NCBI GenBank assembly: GCA_011009095.1
Contig: VTPC01090603.1
Coordinates: 33,989-97,988, forward strand
Origin: Ignelater luminosus
Taxonomy: Eukaryota > Arthropoda > Insecta > Coleoptera > Elateridae
Length of the DNA: 64,000 bases
Reading direction: 5' to 3'
The position numbers and the translations under genes were made by a program. Shown here piece by piece: positions 38,484-50,569 of the stretch. Below the pieces are notes generated by a model that saw only the letters and a list, made by a program, of their open reading frames with translations, was not told where the DNA came from and did not search any database. How positions within the stretch are numbered: the first letter of the stretch is position 1; each line of letters starts with the position of its first letter.

Positions 38484-38513
38484 TATAAATACCGGTTAAA
38501 GGTTGTATCAGTT
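38484..38513 (+). promoter_or_regulatory. Possible core promoter (TATA and initiator)
   Basis: TATAAATA at 38484-38491 is followed by TCAGTT at 38508-38513, which matches the arthropod initiator TCAGT. The predicted start A at 38510 is 26 bases from the first T of the TATA box, slightly closer than usual. No downstream promoter element is evident. In AT-rich DNA the combination can occur by chance. Confidence 0.3.
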
Positions 38514-38539
38514 CGTATCTGTAAAAGACCAACTGCGAA

Positions 38540-38692
38540 ATGCAATGTATTACACTCGACGGATTCTTGTTCTATTTCGACGTATCGATATTTTTGAAGA
38601 TTATTCAGGCGCAAGCACTGGGAGCCTTTATTTTGCATTTATTTTCCCTCTGTGGTGAATATTTTCTGCTACAGTTACTGCTTCTTATTTAA
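38540..38692 (+). CDS. Small hydrophobic ORF, 50 codons, unrecognised
   Basis: An ATG 30 bases after the putative transcription start opens a 50-residue frame ending in TAA at 38690-38692. The peptide starts MQCITLDGFLFYF. It is strongly hydrophobic with Leu/Phe/Ile clusters at about 9-21 and 27-50 and ends LLQLLLLI. It could be a small membrane peptide, an upstream ORF in a longer leader, or meaningless. The only support is its position behind the TATA/initiator pair and local base composition richer than its flanks. Confidence 0.25.
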   Translation: MQCITLDGFLFYFDVSIFLKIIQAQALGAFILHLFSLCGEYFLLQLLLLI

Positions 38693-39393
38693 GATTAAAA
38701 TAACAACGTTGGATTGAGAGTCAGAAGAGTTCGTCGATCGACATTGAATTTGCTACATAAATAAATACAACATGAAAATGCATAATGAAAGGTTTTATTT
38801 ACTTCTTACATAGTTGCAATATGGAAAATAAACATGCTTACTTTACGCAGTCTTTTTAACACGTTTCTCAAAAATCGCCCCATGCTAAATTTGACATTTT
38901 GATTGTTTTTCTCAGATTCAAGATAATTTTAGAAACTCTCAAACCTTGCCTGCACATTAATATTTTCTAAACATAAAACTTCTTTCTTTTTGTACTACGG
39001 TGAAACAGTAAAACAATAAACCGTCAAGTTTCATCAAAATTACCTTTAATTTATTTCTTAACACTTGCATGCATGTATATCAAACACAATGAATATATCT
39101 AACAGCCAAATTCTATTTTCTAACATCATCGGAAGAGTGAAGGGTGAAGCCTACGAGTAATTTACCAACGAACTGGTAATAAAATGAGACTTGCTTGAAA
39201 ATATCTGCATTGGGACACCTTCAACCATGCAAAATTCTTGCGTTGGTGCCTTTAACCATAGACTAGACAAGCCTAATTGGACAATGAATTTTATCTAAGA
39301 AATTTTAGTGTTAAAACCAATTTGACTTAGTTTTTTATTTCTGGTTTAACTAAAGACTTTGAGAAGTCCAAAACAATAATTTTGTATGTTTAA
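38693..39393. other. AT-rich non-coding DNA
   Basis: No supported feature. Confidence 0.5.
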
Positions 39394-41800
39394 ACACATT
39401 TTGATCTTAATTGGAGACCTTCCGTCAACTTTACTTCACTAGATGGTTCCCCCTACGCTTTAAGGCGAAAGCATATCCCTTTCCAGCCTTTCACAGCTTC
39501 TTCCGATCGGCCGAGGTATGAAACTCTCCCAGAGGCCATGACCATCCTCATCCTGATCCTAAAGCTCCTAAGGCCGGCCACTCCACGGCTACTCGAAATT
39601 CTTCGGCCGGCCGTTACCGCACTGAAATCCCTCGCAGAGCAAAATGCTGGTGCTGTGGTTCTGTAAAGAACAGCTTTCGTTCACAATTCTTACCATAAAT
39701 TACACCAACAAATCCAATTCCTGTCTATTTAATTTCTCGATAGTCAAGAGCAGCGCTTGCAACTGGTCCTCATCCTTAGTGGCAAAAGCAACCCTTTGAT
39801 AACCACCATTATTGACGTTACTTTCTGGGCTGTTTGATAATCATCCTTGGCACTCTATGCTTAATGACGAAATCGACAAGAGTTACATCTTGGCATCTGA
39901 CGGCTATGACACATGGCATTTTAAGCCAATAAACTTAACTTTTCCCAAAAAGACAAAAACAATAGTGACCTCTTCCCCAAATACCAAAAACAACCTTTTT
40001 TCTTTAGAGCTGTTGCACTTACACTTCAATTTGCTGTAAAAGGGCAGGGTCGTTGAACACTAATGATGTGGCAAGTGGTGCTGTTATCACCCAACAAGAC
40101 GTTTCTTTTCCCAGGACCACCTATTTCATTTCCCATTCTTATACACATGATCTTATATTTGTTTATATCTGTCTTCAACCGACTGCTAACACCGCGAAAA
40201 CACATGAAATCTGACAATAATCCTACCCAACAGATTATTTCTATTTATAGTGCTTGTACGTATTGGTCTTAGTCAGCGCTAGCTTTGTAGGCGAGATAGG
40301 AATTGGGTAAAAAAGCTCAGATAAACAGACTAGTGTTTTAGGCCTACCACGATCTTTAAATGGGAATCAATTTCTCAGACTTCGAGGAATGTCCAGGTTC
40401 TCCACGAGTCATTTTAAAGTCAAGGAGAATCAATTCGGACAGATCATACAAAAAAATTAAAATTTCCCCATTTTTGTACCATCCTAAGGTCCGTACTACT
40501 CTTACATCTTAATGTAGAACAATCCAGCATGTTGAATGAATCAGATAATGCCTGAATAAGAATTGCGAATCCCGCTAGTACACGGGTCAGGTGATTAACT
40601 CTCCAAAACCAAAAAACTTGTAAGATTATAGGATAGTTCGAATAGAAACCTAGGTGATGAGATTTTGTATTTAGATCTTTATATTTTGGAATTTTTATTG
40701 AATCTACGTAATACTTAGTCTAATGAAAATCAATAGTCGATTTTGGTTCACAAATCTCAATAGCATTATGGAGTTTCAAGGTTAATGTAGATGTAAGCTT
40801 TGATGATATCTAAATTCTTGCTTGATTATCGATTTATGCAACTATAGTCACGAACTGGAAACACCATTAGCCTGCTGAAAAGTGAAGATGTGTTGATAAG
40901 GTGCCTCCACTATTCCTATACCTGTCATTGGAGCGATCTGCCATCCTGCCTGGTTGCTTTAGTCGCCGGAAGCTTCTGCCAACACACTTTAGACGATTCC
41001 TGGGTATGGAGTCCCAGGATATATGCGCATCTTCACAATTGTCGTCTACGAAGAAGCCATCTGTAGGTTAATTCTGTAATAGATTGTCGAGAGGTGAGAC
41101 TAGAATGCCGTTTCTCTACCACCACTGTCTGGGTCATTAACAGTGGCCTTGCCCTCCTACACCATATTACGCAAAAAAGCTTCATTATTGCCGAGTTGCG
41201 CTGGATCAATTTCTTTCGACACCACTTATCGCTTCAATCCTTAAAACGACGCCCAGAAACTGCTTCATTCTAGATTCTCCTCCATGCGTAGTCCATCTCC
41301 ATCTCCATGTTTTATCGTGCACGCTATGACTACAAATTCTACCATATTACAAAGATCTCCACTCATGATTTTGCTGATACTCATCGTCACGAGGGTATGT
41401 CCGCGTACGCGAATACCATGGCCTGATCAGTGGTGTCCTGATGCTCTATCTCCATCATCTATTGGTCCATTCGGTAGCCACTTGGATGCGACCACAACAA
41501 CTTGGATGAACGCGATGTCATGAACAGTGGTGTCATCTATAGCCGCCGAGTCCAGCTGCTACGTTCTTCTAAAGCCTGCAATGGAAACGTTTGTTGCAGC
41601 CGGCAGACACTGCTCTGCCCCATACCCAAGTTTGACTAGACTCAGCCTGGACTTCGAGGTCCAGATCATCATGACCGACGAACTCAGTATCACAACTGGT
41701 AGTTGGTTTCGTCCTGTCCGCTTTGTGTGGTTATCCAATTCCAAGCCGAGAAGGCAGTTGTTCTTGTCGAGAAAGTGAAGAAAATCTAGGCAAGTTTTCT
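39394..41800 (+). pseudogene. Probable decayed LTR-retrotransposon (gag/pol-like) DNA
   Basis: The stretch is less AT-rich than its surroundings. One plus-strand frame is open from 39394 to 39666 (about 90 codons, with ILILILKLLRPATPRLLEIL). In a neighbouring frame 39600-39690 encodes AKCWCCGSVKNSFRSQFLP. This fits a zinc knuckle of the CWRCGS...H...C type as found at the end of gag, with the His and last Cys lost. At 40985-41011 a frame reads HFRRFLGME, resembling the LRRFLGM motif after the gypsy RT. Short open frames continue at 41284-41778. No long terminal repeats were recognised and all frames are broken. The assignment is tentative. Confidence 0.3.
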
Positions 41801-44800
41801 AGAAATACAATTTTACATCTACGTTTTCATTAAAAAAATTCAAGATGGCGAGCTGTCGTATTCAAATGCTATGTTTGAATAAAAAACGGTAACTTCTGCA
41901 AAACATATATAACAGTATCCATTTTAAATATTCTCAATTTCGTATCTTAAACCATTTTGACGATCTGGTCGTGTTTTCTTACTTTTCGGCGACCCTGTAT
42001 GTACGCAAAAGTCGAAAAGTTCAGAAAAATCCGTGTAAGGCAGCAGTAGGGATAGTAATCCTGATCCTGTTAAACCTAGATAAAGATCTGCTCTCGCTCT
42101 GGTCGTCTCCGGCTGGAAAGTAGAATTGACAGCGGAGCAAGCCATTAGAAACGAATGCTTCAAGCACACATTTCTGCTCTAACTCAATTAATTCCATGGT
42201 TTTCACAATTTAACACTTGATAAAAACAACGAAAAAAATACTAAAAGTCATGGATATCCCTTTCGTTGTTTTTTTTGTCATTCAATATCAAAAAGGATCT
42301 GAAAAAGAAGCTGCTGTTTATTTTTAAAGAAAGTCTTCCGCGAGTTCAATCAGTCATTCCGATACGTGCATGATTGCACAAGGGTAACTGAGAAAATGTC
42401 ATGCTTATCTTTGATACCAGGGACTTCTAGCATTCCTCCGATCACGTTTCAACATTCTACAATTTCTACTGATGAGATTAGAATATGAGCGACGACATTA
42501 TATAAAATTTTAATTTGTAGTTTCGTTTCCGGTTTGTCTCTTTCATTCTGGAATTTAAATTGGTTTTAATATTTGAAACGATAAAAGATTTGTTTGTTTG
42601 TATCTAGTTAAATAGTTTTGCTGTGAGCATTTTAATAATTTCCCAAAGCGTTCCTAAAAAATATTCAAGAGGATAATTTAACTGTATCAAAACACCCCTT
42701 TCTCTTTTTATTTTCAGTGGTGTAAACCTCACACATGTCGGTCTCACACGCTGTAAAAATACCATGTGTCAAGTGGGCTTTAGTGCCATTATTTTGCCGC
42801 CCATATCCGCGAAACTTCATATCTTGTGTAAACACTTTTGCTTGAGAGTAACAGCATATCGATCACCTAAAAGAAACAATAGATTATTGATATAGGTAGG
42901 AGCGTAGAAGATTTTCTCACTGTTTGCCCAGACATTTCCGCGGTTTTCTAAATTCCAGAATGTTACACGAATATATACATATATATAGTAGATAGTCGTG
43001 AAAATTTCCCTGAAAATAAACACAGAATGTGCGTTTATATTTACTTGTGGGATGCCCCTATAGATTGATTTGGGTACAGAGGAATAATTATTAATACCTA
43101 ACGTTGTTTACTTAGTACATACGGATTGCTGCAAGCGAAATTCTCTTTCCTCTCTGTATGTTATATTATTCACATATTATTTAACATGCAAGTACGAATT
43201 ACATTTGCAAATAGTAAACTTGATAAGAAATGTAGATTTACTTATCGTTCTGATAATGTGAAGGTATACATACAAGTGTACTGTACAACATACGCAGATA
43301 GATTTCAGAGAGTCGCATTATTTTTAAATGATCATCATAATCTCTAATTATTACATTCTATGTAATAAATAATAATTTTATGTAATGGAAATATGCTAGT
43401 AGTGTAACTTCTGAACTCTATAGTTTCAAAATCACGGTTTGATTAGAGAATCAAGAGTAAATTGAAAACGTGCCTGATTATCCTTCCACCCACACTAGAT
43501 GTACGATATTATTTCTGAATATCTAATTAACTAATCCTCATAACGGATAACACAAAGGCCCGTCTTAAACAACAAACCAACAAATCTCGCTTTGGCAGGA
43601 TTGTATTTGCCATAAGAAAATTCCATGGTATAAACTGAAACTTCAAGACAGATATTCTTTCAATAGTCTTTAGAAAATAGACCACCATGCCTTAAGTTAT
43701 TTTCAAGTTTGATAAAAAATGCAAATACAAATACAAAATATATATTAGAAGAAAATGTTTGATATCTTTGTAAATCCGAATCATGGTTAATTGTAAGATG
43801 GAACCAAAGTATTTGATTTAACATCAGGAAAAAAGAAAAAACTAGATGACGATGCGTAAATCCTGATGACCTTCTTCTACGCCCAATAATGACCGTTACA
43901 AAGTTTTCGTCTTCGGCCAGTCTTGGTCCTTTAATAGTGGCAGGAATAACTCTTTTCATCTTATAAAATGCAAAATAATTATCAATTTTACAATTTATGT
44001 TCATTATAAAATTAAGATATATCTCGAGGTGACACATATTAATCTGTTGATATAGGCGATTTCGCCCTATATACGAGTATAAGCGAACTCACGACAAAGA
44101 CTCGAAAAAAAGTTCGTTCCGCTGATAGTTAAGCCATTTGTGCATGTCTTTATTATTATTTTAGAGCATTCATTTCTTAAGCAACGCTACCCTTATTCTA
44201 CAATAACTCCTTGGATTACGTAACAATAGAACTCTGGTCGTTCTACATGTTCTAAAAGATAGTAGATGTCTGAGAATAATTGAAATAGAAACTAACAAAG
44301 GGCCTTTTGAAGACCACCCGGTTCAGCCATCCTCATAACATAGTGAAATAACTAGAAAGCAAAGAGAAAATCTACAACCATCAAAGGCGAGCACTCTACT
44401 TTAGCTTCTACTAAAAAGGATAAAGTAATTAACAGCCGAACATTAAAAAACCCTAAAAATCAGAAGCTTCTTCGTTAGGTACCGTCATAAAGCTATAAAC
44501 TATTTTTCATTTAAAAGATTTAGGTTAATAACAAATGATTTGTTGTGAACTAGAAGGAAGATATATTTAATTAGGTCTCCAGAAAGACAGGAATGTTTTG
44601 AAGTTAATTTAAGATTTGGCGCGGCACTCGGATTATTATGACAGCAGCACATATTTTAACCTCAAAATACGAGTATTCGCAACATTGTACATAACAAAAC
44701 GCTACATGTTTCCTTTGAAATTGAAAATTACATAAAAGCAAAACAATTCTTTATTCTTTTTCCTATCTTTCATCTTTTTTACGAATTTGCATAGTTTGTA

Positions 44801-46129
44801 CGTTGTTGTATCACCGCATAAAAGACTCCTTTATTTAATGTCTAGAAGCAAAAAAGGTGGAAATAGAAATTAAAAATTAATAAGCCATGCTATGTTTAAT
44901 ATTTACTTCCTCGTAGCACGCACTTATGTTTAAAAATACTTTCCATTCCTTTTGTTGATTGTTATACCATAAAATAGAGGACCTACTTTTTGTCTTTTGT
45001 TTCCCCTTTTAATATCTCTCATAAAGTAGTAGTGTTTAATAAGAAGTTGAAGGTGGATGTGTATACAAGAGAAAAACTGGCCTTCGTTGCAATGCTTATG
45101 TACCCTCCATCTAAACACAATGTGCCACGTTTTAAAGGCAAAACTTGCAGTTCTTAACCCTGCATTTAGTGCACAATAGACCAGCTCATGTATTATTTAA
45201 CGAGCCCCCATTGTGCAAGTTTGTGCGGAAGTTTCGGATTCATTAAAACTGCATGTATTTTAGGGTTTATTTACCCTGAAGCAGATAAACTACGTGACCT
45301 TTCCACAACTCCGTATTTATTAAATTTTATGCGGAGGGAATAACTTGAATGAAGTAAGTTAATAACAAATTTTATTGAAAAACACAAACGTTTTCCTCTA
45401 ACAATGCTTTACAATTTTCTGTGTAATTAAATTCTTTAGATTTCAAGATAGATAAATCGATGTCCTTTGCTTGTAGGTGTTGCGTCTGAATAAATGATGA
45501 TGAATAAAGAATCCATCTGATAATAGGCCATTCAGAATATCGACTGTAAAACATCATAAAAGTTTAAAATAAAATCCGGAGTTGGTTTTAAGAAATTTAG
45601 TGTAGTCCACGACCTTTCAGATCTTTAACCATTTAAAATCAGGATTACCTACCAATTCCTTTCTAAACTAATATTTTATTCTTGGAATTCTTAATAAATA
45701 CCTTTTCAGAAAAGATTTATAGACTTCAGTTCATTATTTTAAATACATATATGTCGTGTAAGAACTTCAAAAAATCATTAGTTTATTAAATAAACGAACC
45801 AAGAGGGCTACAGTTTTTTCAATCCAACAAAGTGGTGTAGTTATACAGAGTAGAGTTAGTACAATACCTGTCACCAACATCAGCGAGGTTTCTAAAGAGT
45901 TATTTATACCCAAACCTGCTAAAATATAGACCGCTTACACCTGCGATTAATTAGTTAATGTAAAATTAATTTCTCTAAGATCGCAAATCTATTCTATACT
46001 AAAATTCTGTTTCGCATATTTGATGTTAATTAAATATACCGTTGTAGAATTAGCTATATTACAGCAAATATTGCATCGTCGTCGACCGATTGCCGGTAGA
46101 GAGGTGCCATATCTAATGAAGTATAATCT
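41800..46129. other. Unassigned AT-rich DNA
   Basis: At 41990-42010 the sequence GGCGACCCTGTATGTAC looks like the end of a TACATACAGGGTCG-type insect DNA element; no partner end was found. The two overlapping minus-strand frames at 41924-42206 lie next to this end in less AT-rich DNA but show no domain. The 125-codon minus-strand frame at 43660-44037 is unsupported. Confidence 0.4.
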
Positions 46130-47925
46130 TTATTTGATATATAGATTACAAAATTGGAACAAAATTTTGGTTAAATATTTAAAATAACAAGTTGTGGCCC
46201 GTCCCTTATAAGGGACTCTATACCGACAAGACACTACAATGTGAAATGCTTGGAAACATATTTTTGGCTGTAGACCCACATTACACTTTGTGCAAATAAA
46301 GTTTGCTTTGGATTTACAATATCTGCAGCGTTTATCGGTTGCACTGTATGCTGGCCAGTGATTCATACCATTATATCGAACATCGCCCGACGGAACGGGG
46401 ATGGTTCTACCCTTCACTGAAGGAGTGCCAAATGATTGCAGTAAACTTAGGGCTATGCGTCTTCCAAATACTAAAAGGCTAGCCGCTTTGTCATCTTTCT
46501 GATTCAATTTCTTCATTAACAGCCATCTGTTTACCACTAACACATCGAACAAATAGGCGAAAATTGACCAGTACCATTTTCTTGTGCGATCGGTTTTATC
46601 TACACAGCCCATTCCCTTATTATAATTGACGAAAATTTGTGGTTGGACAGCAGTCTTTTTTCTTTTCCTTTCACGGTACCAGCATTTGCATGTTGTTTCT
46701 TCTCGCGTGTCATATGTTGTTGCAGCGGTCACCAGTTTGTTGTCCTTCCATCTCACTAATGTTATGGCTCCATCTTCACTGCGTCTGTAGTCGTATGTTC
46801 CTTTCGGCTGCTTTTCCATTACCTTCTTATCACTCATTGGACAATTTTTGGTTCTACCATCTTGAATTGTATCAGTTGCACAAAATCCCTTGTCTGACAA
46901 ATACTTCATTAGCTTTACAGAGCTATAATAATTATCAAAAAATATTTTAAAGCCTTGAACAAGAAAATTACGGAATCCCCTCCTATTCTAAAATCTTTTT
47001 CTTCTTCTTTTCTTCCCATATAAATGTTAAAATTTAGCATATATCCAGAACTATTACATGTTGCTCAATTCTTTGACGAGTATAAATTGTTTAGCGTAAT
47101 GCTTTCCGTAATACGGAATCATACTTTCGTCTATTGATAAAGACTCTTCCAATCCACCATGCTGTCTAAATTTTACATTGAGTTCTTCAATTAGTGGCCG
47201 TAGTTTATACAAACGATAATTTTGGTCGATATGATGGTTATCGTTCAGATGGAAGTTTTTGATTATTGTTTCAAACCTGTGTAGTCTCATACTATCTGAT
47301 AAAATGGTTAGAACGTCGTTTTGGTTTGACCAATACATGCGTTTGTTAGGATATTTAGCATATCCTGACAGTAGTAGTCCCCCGAAGAATACATTCAATT
47401 CGTTTAGAGTTAGATTTATAGAGTTGCTCTTTTGTTGTGAATATTTATTGGTCTGTTCAACGATATATTTGCAGAAACTTTCGGTAAAAAATAAAGAAAA
47501 AAAGTCTGTTGGTGTTTTGCACTGATTTGCTTCTTCGTAGCATAGCACTGGAGTACAGTCAATATTTATGTTGTATTTGGGGTTTGACTTTACCCATTCG
47601 AGATTCAAAGGAGTCGATTTTGATGGTTGTGATTTTGACACTGATGATTTCGATGTTGATGCATCTTCAAGTCGAATATATTTTGAGAGCGGAATGTTAT
47701 CACTAGAGTCTGATTCATAATGATCTACAATTTGCATTATGCATTCTGTTCTTAGCATAATGGGCCCCGAGTTATTCAATTTTGCTTCCTGCTCATCATC
47801 GCTCTTGTCACTGTCTTCTTCAGTTTTATTTCTGTCTTCATCAGGTGGAACTGTAAATATTTCTTACATCATCTTTATTTTCCTCTAAAGCTTCTAAAAG
47901 CTGATGAAGACTAAGCTTGAAATGT
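46130..47925 (-). pseudogene. piggyBac-type transposase, frameshifted
   Basis: The minus strand encodes most of a piggyBac transposase in pieces. From the N-terminus: LHQLLEALEENKDDVRNIYS (about 47915-47860), a frameshift, then the long segment to 47054. This has an acidic start (TEEDSDKSDDEQEA), FFGGLLLSGYAKYPNKRMYW and SIDESMIPYYGKH, which holds the first catalytic Asp. A second frameshift gives SSGYMLNFNIYMGRK, and a third restores FKIFFDNYYSSVKLMKYL with the second Asp. The last segment (to 46130) has NKGMGCVDKTDR with the third Asp, then RWLLMKK. It ends in a Cys-rich tail, CRYCKSKANFICTKC...CFQAFH, typical of the family's zinc-binding C-terminus. All three catalytic residues persist, so decay is mainly by indels. 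Total length if intact would be near the usual 560-600 residues. I found no convincing terminal repeats or TTAA pair. Confidence 0.85.
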
Positions 47926-48127
47926 AAAATACACTACCTCATTTTTCAGTTTTGGAAAGTCAAATTTTTCATAAACTTTTGACCCGCTATAAAATGTTAG
48001 TTTTTTCACAGGGGGTAATAAAAGAAACACGAATAAACAGCAACGATTTAGTATAAACTTTTTGACTTAGAATAACAGAAGATCCGATCTAACATTGACC
48101 TAACAGACTGAATAAAAATTTACTTAC

Positions 48128-48251
48128 CCTCCGTGCTTTGTGTTGTATAAACCTTCATCCCTTGTAAACAAATAACTGAATTACTCATAGAATAAAATGA
48201 TAACGCCGTCAAAACAAAGAAAGTTGAGAGAAGTGAAGACATATTTAACAT
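48128..48251 (-). CDS. Putative first coding exon of a secreted protein
   Basis: On the minus strand an ATG at 48251 (a second in-frame ATG at 48242) opens 41 codons. They end exactly at GAG G/GTAAGT, an excellent splice donor at 48127. The peptide starts MLNMSSLLSTFFVLTALSFY, a good signal peptide, probably cleaved near SMSNS, followed by VICLQGMKVYTTQSTE. A single early Cys right after the signal peptide recalls insect Ly6/three-finger proteins, but one exon is too short to prove that. TCAGTC at 48261-48256 could be an initiator, giving a very short leader. Later exons should lie at lower coordinates; the piggyBac relic begins about 200 bp downstream and would sit in the first intron. No second exon was identified. 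Confidence 0.45.
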
Positions 48252-48739
48252 TACAGACTGACACCTTGCGGCCAAATTGCATATCACACCTTAAAAGGGA
48301 CTCTGTATACTAATGGATTAAGGCAAGTTGCTGACGACGAACTGCGGTCCAACAATGATGATGGCTACATCTATAGCACGAACGTCTCTCGTTGGCACAG
48401 CATAGGCTGTTAAAGAGCGAAATGGCTAATACGATCTTGTCTGACATCGACAAGGCAAGAATTGGCCACTGTAGGTTAAATACAAAACACTAAAAATCAA
48501 AAATTTTATTCCGATTGTGGTTTTCGAGATAAAACTATTCCGTTGCAGGTGTGGCAACACTGTCGGCGAGATATATCTGGTTATATGCATTATTTATTAA
48601 GAAATGGGGGCTGCAATCTGTTCAAATATTATCTTCTATTAAGATGTCGTAATATTAAGTATTCTCCATCAACGTATACTTACTTCAAATTGTTACCACA
48701 TGGCAACATCAAATAAAATCATTTCATTAAGAAGATTTC

Positions 48740-50560
48740 CAGTATTGCCGCCAAAGGCGGCAATGTTTATAAAGGTAAAGCTTGACATAGGTAGCTAAAT
48801 AAGATAAAGTTGCGATTCTTATTTTTATAACAGTTAAGAAGAAAATAGTTGTTGAGAAGAACGAATCGCAAACTCGACTGCTTGAATCATCTTAAGAAGA
48901 TTAAAAGGTAAAAAAAGCGAAGTGTACGTATACGTATACGTTTTCTGCAAGATCGCGTGACGAACCTGCAAGCTGAGAGGCGAGTGCGAATAGAAAACAC
49001 GGCGGGCGGCATGTCAGAAGATAATATTCAGCGTATGATAATATGCTACGAGTATAAAGCACGAGTGTTACCATTATGATAGGTAAGAATAAGGTTCAAG
49101 GGTGTTACCGTCAAAAGCGGCGTTGTTGAAGAAAAGGAAGCGTAATCATAAGCGTTATACATAGATGACCTGAAGAAACGTAGAACGCAACCCTGATCAA
49201 TGGTAGTAACTAACTAGAAGGGTTGGAAAAAAAAGGAAGTGAATCAGGAGTTGCGAAGCTTCTAAAGAGTTCTCACATTGAAGCTTATGAGAACGATTTT
49301 ATTATTTTTAAGAATCCACCGAACGCTGACTTTAATAGTGCGTAAGGTGACACTTATTCTTACGGTAGATAAAACGATTCAAGATGTAACCGCCAAAGGT
49401 GGCCTTGTCGAAGAGAGAAAAGCGCGACGAGATGAACTCAAATGTAAGAGGTTAGGAATCAAAACAATGAAAAGCACGACGTAGGAGTCTTTTGGACGAA
49501 TGAGTGACGCAGCGCATTAGGGTCACAGCGTGATCAAAAGATAACGTTCAAAGTTGAAATGAATACAGTTTATGAGAACGAGTTTTATGTTATCCAGGTT
49601 ATAAGCTCTCTCTTATTCTTACGACAGGTAATTCAAGGTGACTTTAAAGTGTTACCGCGTTGTTCAAAAAGCGAAACGCAAAGGTACCTTAAAGAATTAA
49701 TAATTTGTCTTATCATTCTTACCTTCAGTGAAAAAGCAAGATTTGACGTAACAGCTTTGTAGAGAGCGCTGCAAAGCGATGAAAGAGCGCACATTCAAGA
49801 CACTCAAACGGAGATCTTAGTCTTTTAAGGTAACAAATTAATTTTTCTCGGTTTTCTCTTATTCCTACTATAGATAAAAAAATCTAAGGCGAGTTCAAGA
49901 TGTAATCGCCGAGGGCGGTGTAAATGAAAAAAACTAAGCGCAACGGTAGACTACCATAGGCAGCCTCAACTGGAAGCGTGATCGTAGTTGAACGATAACT
50001 TACCTTAAGAAGGTTTAAAATCAAAAGAAAGCAAAGTATGACGTAAGAGTGGATGATTAAGTAACAAAACCGCGAAGCGGCAAAAGAGTCCATGTTGTGA
50101 TCACGGAGTATCTAGAAGATAATTCTGAAATTATTAAATCTGGGGTCATAGCTAATTTTGAATATGAGACGAAACACCACTGCATATTCTTATGATAGAT
50201 AAGAAAGTTGAAGATAGTTATTACTGCTGAAAGCAGCATTTATTAAAAAAGTGGCCATAAGTGTCTTCAAGTGGAAGCGTGATCTTGGATACATTACGTA
50301 GAAGTTTTGTGAGTGAATGCGTAATGCTCTCAGAAGATAAGGTTCAAATTGAAATAAAGTTGGAAACAAGTTTTTTTAACAAGGTTATAGTCTCTCTTAT
50401 TTTTAGACAGAAAAGGTGTTATCTTCGATGGTTGATGGAAAAAGCGAAACGCGACGATAAACCACCATAAGCGACTTCAAGTTGAAGTAACTTACTTTGA
50501 GAAGGTTAAAAAGTAAAAGAAAGAAAAGCACGACGTAGGAGTTTCGTGAACGATTGCGTA
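48740..50560 (+). repeat. Diverged tandem array with a conserved hairpin
   Basis: Units of roughly 250-360 bp recur about six times. Each unit has, in order: a CTCTTATTCTTACGACAGATAA-like segment (near 49075, 49353, 49608, 49853, 50190 and 50393), a short hairpin segment, GAAAAAGCGAAACGCGACG-like and ACTTCAAGTGGAAGCGTGATC-like segments, AGAAGGTTAAAA with CACGACGTAGGAGT, and ATGCGTAACG-like sequence with GTTCAAATTGAAAT. The hairpins are at 48745-48763 (8-bp stem), 49107-49122 (degenerate), 49390-49402, 49905-49919 and 50222-50236. The copy expected near 49645 has lost its loop and one arm. Frames within the array (49278-49484, 49559-49762) are chance. Confidence 0.7.
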
Positions 50561-50569
50561 ACAGGCATC

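Noticed and set aside
47855..47880. GTAAGAAATATTTACAG as a tiny intron in the transposase
   Set aside because: At 17 bases it is too short to splice; the protein reads through it and then shifts frame, so it is coding sequence with an indel nearby.
46199..48312. AGGGACTCTRTA near 46208 and 48296 as terminal repeats of the piggyBac element
   Set aside because: Both are in the same orientation and the left one lies inside the transposase coding region.
48731..50560. CRISPR-like array
   Set aside because: Units are long, diverged and unevenly spaced, and the context is an insect genome; this is a satellite-type array.
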